Below are positions 62,353 to 64,000 of a stretch of 64,000 nt of DNA, in pieces. Below the pieces are notes generated by a model, which did not search any database, was not told where the DNA came from, and saw only the letters and a list, made by a program, of their open reading frames with translations. Source of the DNA: Streptomyces hygroscopicus subsp. hygroscopicus (GTDB lineage: Bacteria; Actinomycetota; Actinomycetes; Streptomycetales; Streptomycetaceae); the NCBI RefSeq assembly GCF_030269125.1, contig NZ_BSSM01000004.1:310001-374000 (forward strand). Direction: 5' to 3'. The first letter of the stretch is position 1. Every line of letters starts with the position of its first letter. The translations under genes were made by a program, and so were the position numbers.

Positions 62353-63813
62353 CTACGACGGTGTGACGGCCTCGCGCCCGCGGCCCAGCCGTTGGCGGAT
62401 CAGCGCGATGACCACCACGCCCGCAGCCACCAGGGTGGACAGGACCACCTGATCGCGGCCGCCGCCGTTGGCCGTGTCCGTCAGCATGTAGCCCAGGACG
62501 AACGTGATCAGGGCGATGGTGGCCCAGGTCAGGTAGGGGAAGAGCCACATCTTGACGATCAGCTTCTCCGGTGCCTCCCGCTGGAGGATCCTGCGCATCC
62601 GCAGCTGGGAGAAGCAGATCACCAGCCAGACGAACAGCGCGATCGCGCCGGAGGAGTTGAGCAGGAACTGGAAGACCGTGTCCGGCCACAGGTAGTTGAA
62701 GGCGACCGCGACGAAGCCGAAGACCACCGAGGCCAGGATGGCCGTGCGCGGCACGCCGCGTTGCGTGGTGCGGCCGAAGGCGGCCGGAGCGTCGTTGCGC
62801 CCGCCGAGGGAGAACGCCATCCGGGACGCGGTGTACAGACCGGAGTTGAGACAGGACAGCACGGAGGTCAGCACGATGGCGTTCATGATCTGCGCGGCGT
62901 GCGGGATGCCGATGGAGCTCAGTGCGGCGACGTACGAGCCGTCCTTGAGGATCGCCGGGTCGTCCCAGCGCAGCAGCGACACCACGATCAGGATCGAGCC
63001 CAGGTAGAACACCGCGATCCGCCAGATCACGCTGTTGGTGGCCCTGGTGACCGCGCCCCGCGGGTCCTCGGACTCACCGGCCGCCAGCGTGACGATCTCG
63101 CTGCCCATGAAGGAGAAGACCACCATCAGGACACCGGTGAGGATCGCTCCCGGCCCGTGCGGCAGGAACCCGCCGTGCGCGGTCAGATTGGAGAAGCCGG
63201 TCGCCGGGTGGTCCGAGCCGGGCAGCAGGCCGAAGAGCGCGAGGGAGCCCAGCACGATGAACGCGGCGATGGCGACGACCTTGATGCCCGCGAACCAGAA
63301 CTCGAACTCGCCGTAGGAGCTGACCGAGGCCAGGTTGCTGACGGTGAGGACGACCATGACGATCAGGGCCCAGCCCCATTGCGGGACCGCCGGGACCCAG
63401 CCCGCCAGGATCTTGGCGCCGGCGGTCGCCTCGACCGCGAGCACCACGACCCAGAAGAACCAGTACAGCCAGCCGATGGTGAATCCGGCCCAACGGCCCA
63501 GCGCGCGGTCCGCGTAGGCGGAGAACGAGCCCGACGTGGGGTTGGCGGCGGCCATTTCGCCGAGCATCCGCATGACGAGGACGACGAGGACGCCGACAAG
63601 CGCGTAGGAGATCAGGATGCCGGGGCCCGCGGCGGCGATGCCGGAGCCGGAACCGACGAACAGGCCGGCGCCGATGACACCGCCGATCGCGATCATCGAC
63701 AGGTGGCGGTTCTTCAGCCCGGCGCGCAGCCCGGGACCCGCGGTGGTGCTCTCGGCGGTGCTCCCGGTGGTGGTCACCGGGTCTGTGTCGGAGAGAGGGG
63801 GACGTGTGGTCAT
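62353..63813 (-). CDS. APC-family amino acid permease
   Basis: About 486 residues with roughly 12 membrane helices. It has the AAT-family N-terminal signature LKNRHLSMIAIGGVIGAGLFVGSG, then GPGILISYALVGVLVVLVMRMLGEMA, SGSFSAYADRALGRWAGFTIGWLYW and EFWFAGIKVVAIAAFI. It is most like GabP/AnsP/ProY-type proton symporters. The substrate is uncertain; proline or another amino acid is plausible next to the collagen island. ATG 63813 (MTTRPPLSD) is chosen; longer in-frame starts at 63825 and 63852 exist. The final 187 bases of the window hold no supported gene. Confidence 0.93.
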   Translation of the reverse strand: MTTRPPLSDTDPVTTTGSTAESTTAGPGLRAGLKNRHLSMIAIGGVIGAGLFVGSGSGIAAAGPGILISYALVGVLVVLVMRMLGEMAAANPTSGSFSAYADRALGRWAGFTIGWLYWFFWVVVLAVEATAGAKILAGWVPAVPQWGWALIVMVVLTVSNLASVSSYGEFEFWFAGIKVVAIAAFIVLGSLALFGLLPGSDHPATGFSNLTAHGGFLPHGPGAILTGVLMVVFSFMGSEIVTLAAGESEDPRGAVTRATNSVIWRIAVFYLGSILIVVSLLRWDDPAILKDGSYVAALSSIGIPHAAQIMNAIVLTSVLSCLNSGLYTASRMAFSLGGRNDAPAAFGRTTQRGVPRTAILASVVFGFVAVAFNYLWPDTVFQFLLNSSGAIALFVWLVICFSQLRMRRILQREAPEKLIVKMWLFPYLTWATIALITFVLGYMLTDTANGGGRDQVVLSTLVAAGVVVIALIRQRLGRGREAVTPS

Positions 63814-64000
63814 CTCGGCATCCATCCATGGAGGGGGTGCGGACGAGGGCATGCGTCAGCGGACCGGGGCGGGGGTGACCGCGCAGATTCCGCCGAAGGG
63901 GGAGAGAGAAGGGGACGGGTGTGGGAGTCGGACGCGTCGCAGGTCGCGGTCGCGGTTGCCGTGAGGGCATAGTGGGCCGCGACCTCGTGGCCCGTGTCCG

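Noticed and set aside
63974..63993. Short hairpin GGGCCGCG/CGTGGCCC at the window end
   Set aside because: An 8-bp stem with one G-U pair is too common in DNA this GC-rich to call without the neighbouring gene.

Overview
The window is high-GC actinobacterial DNA. Strong third-position GC bias, frequent GTG starts, ATGA/GTGA stop-start overlaps and many Streptomyces-type families (DyP/PCuAC/CopC copper set, ECF SigK beside a molybdopterin oxidoreductase, paired ATP-grasp proteins, a DUF721-like relic) point to Streptomyces or a close relative. No rRNA, CRISPR array, replication gene or intact mobile element is visible. Several decayed transposase and gene fragments show an accessory region that has been rearranged.

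0-9.4 kb: a truncated unknown gene at the left edge; a TetR regulator divergent from a YtcJ-type amidohydrolase; a LacI repressor divergent from a five-gene Dpp/Opp-type ABC importer, with a perfect 18-bp operator between them. 9.3-17.8 kb: a gene-poor stretch with 36-bp tandem repeats, a copper module (CopC, PCuAC lipoprotein, Tat-exported DyP peroxidase), a cupredoxin lipoprotein, a GNAT acetyltransferase and small unknowns. 17.8-26.2 kb: an IS5-type transposase relic, a 1168-residue repeat-rich protein of unknown function, a Ser/Thr kinase, a Nudix hydrolase, then a truncated molybdopterin oxidoreductase abutting a frameshifted sigK. 26.5-32 kb: one tight operon for an acyl-CoA synthetase, E1 alpha, E1 beta and E2 of a 2-oxoacid/acetoin dehydrogenase, ending in an acyl carrier protein. 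32-44 kb: an ATPase, a CBS-BON protein, Hsp20, a SnoaL/TetR pair with a clear two-copy operator, a tRNA-like element with an abnormal anticodon arm, GNAT, HxlR/RidA, and two overlapping ATP-grasp genes.

44.3-61.5 kb is the most coherent block and looks like a collagen and hydroxyproline utilisation island. A secreted M9 collagenase would cut collagen. Two M24 Xaa-Pro-type aminopeptidases would process the Pro/Hyp peptides. An operon encodes hydroxyproline 2-epimerase, a three-part D-hydroxyproline dehydrogenase (FAD oxidase, 2Fe-2S protein, FAD/NAD protein), a DapA-family pyrroline-hydroxycarboxylate deaminase, a second proline-racemase homologue and an ornithine-cyclodeaminase-type imine reductase. 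A GntR regulator lies in the island. The heptamer GTGACAT recurs upstream of the catabolic operon, the collagenase and gntR, and an identical 11-mer is shared by the first two, suggesting one regulon. The semialdehyde dehydrogenase that would finish the pathway is not in the window. An APC amino-acid permease closes the window.

Functions are assigned from recognisable motifs in the translations and from gene order. No database search was possible.
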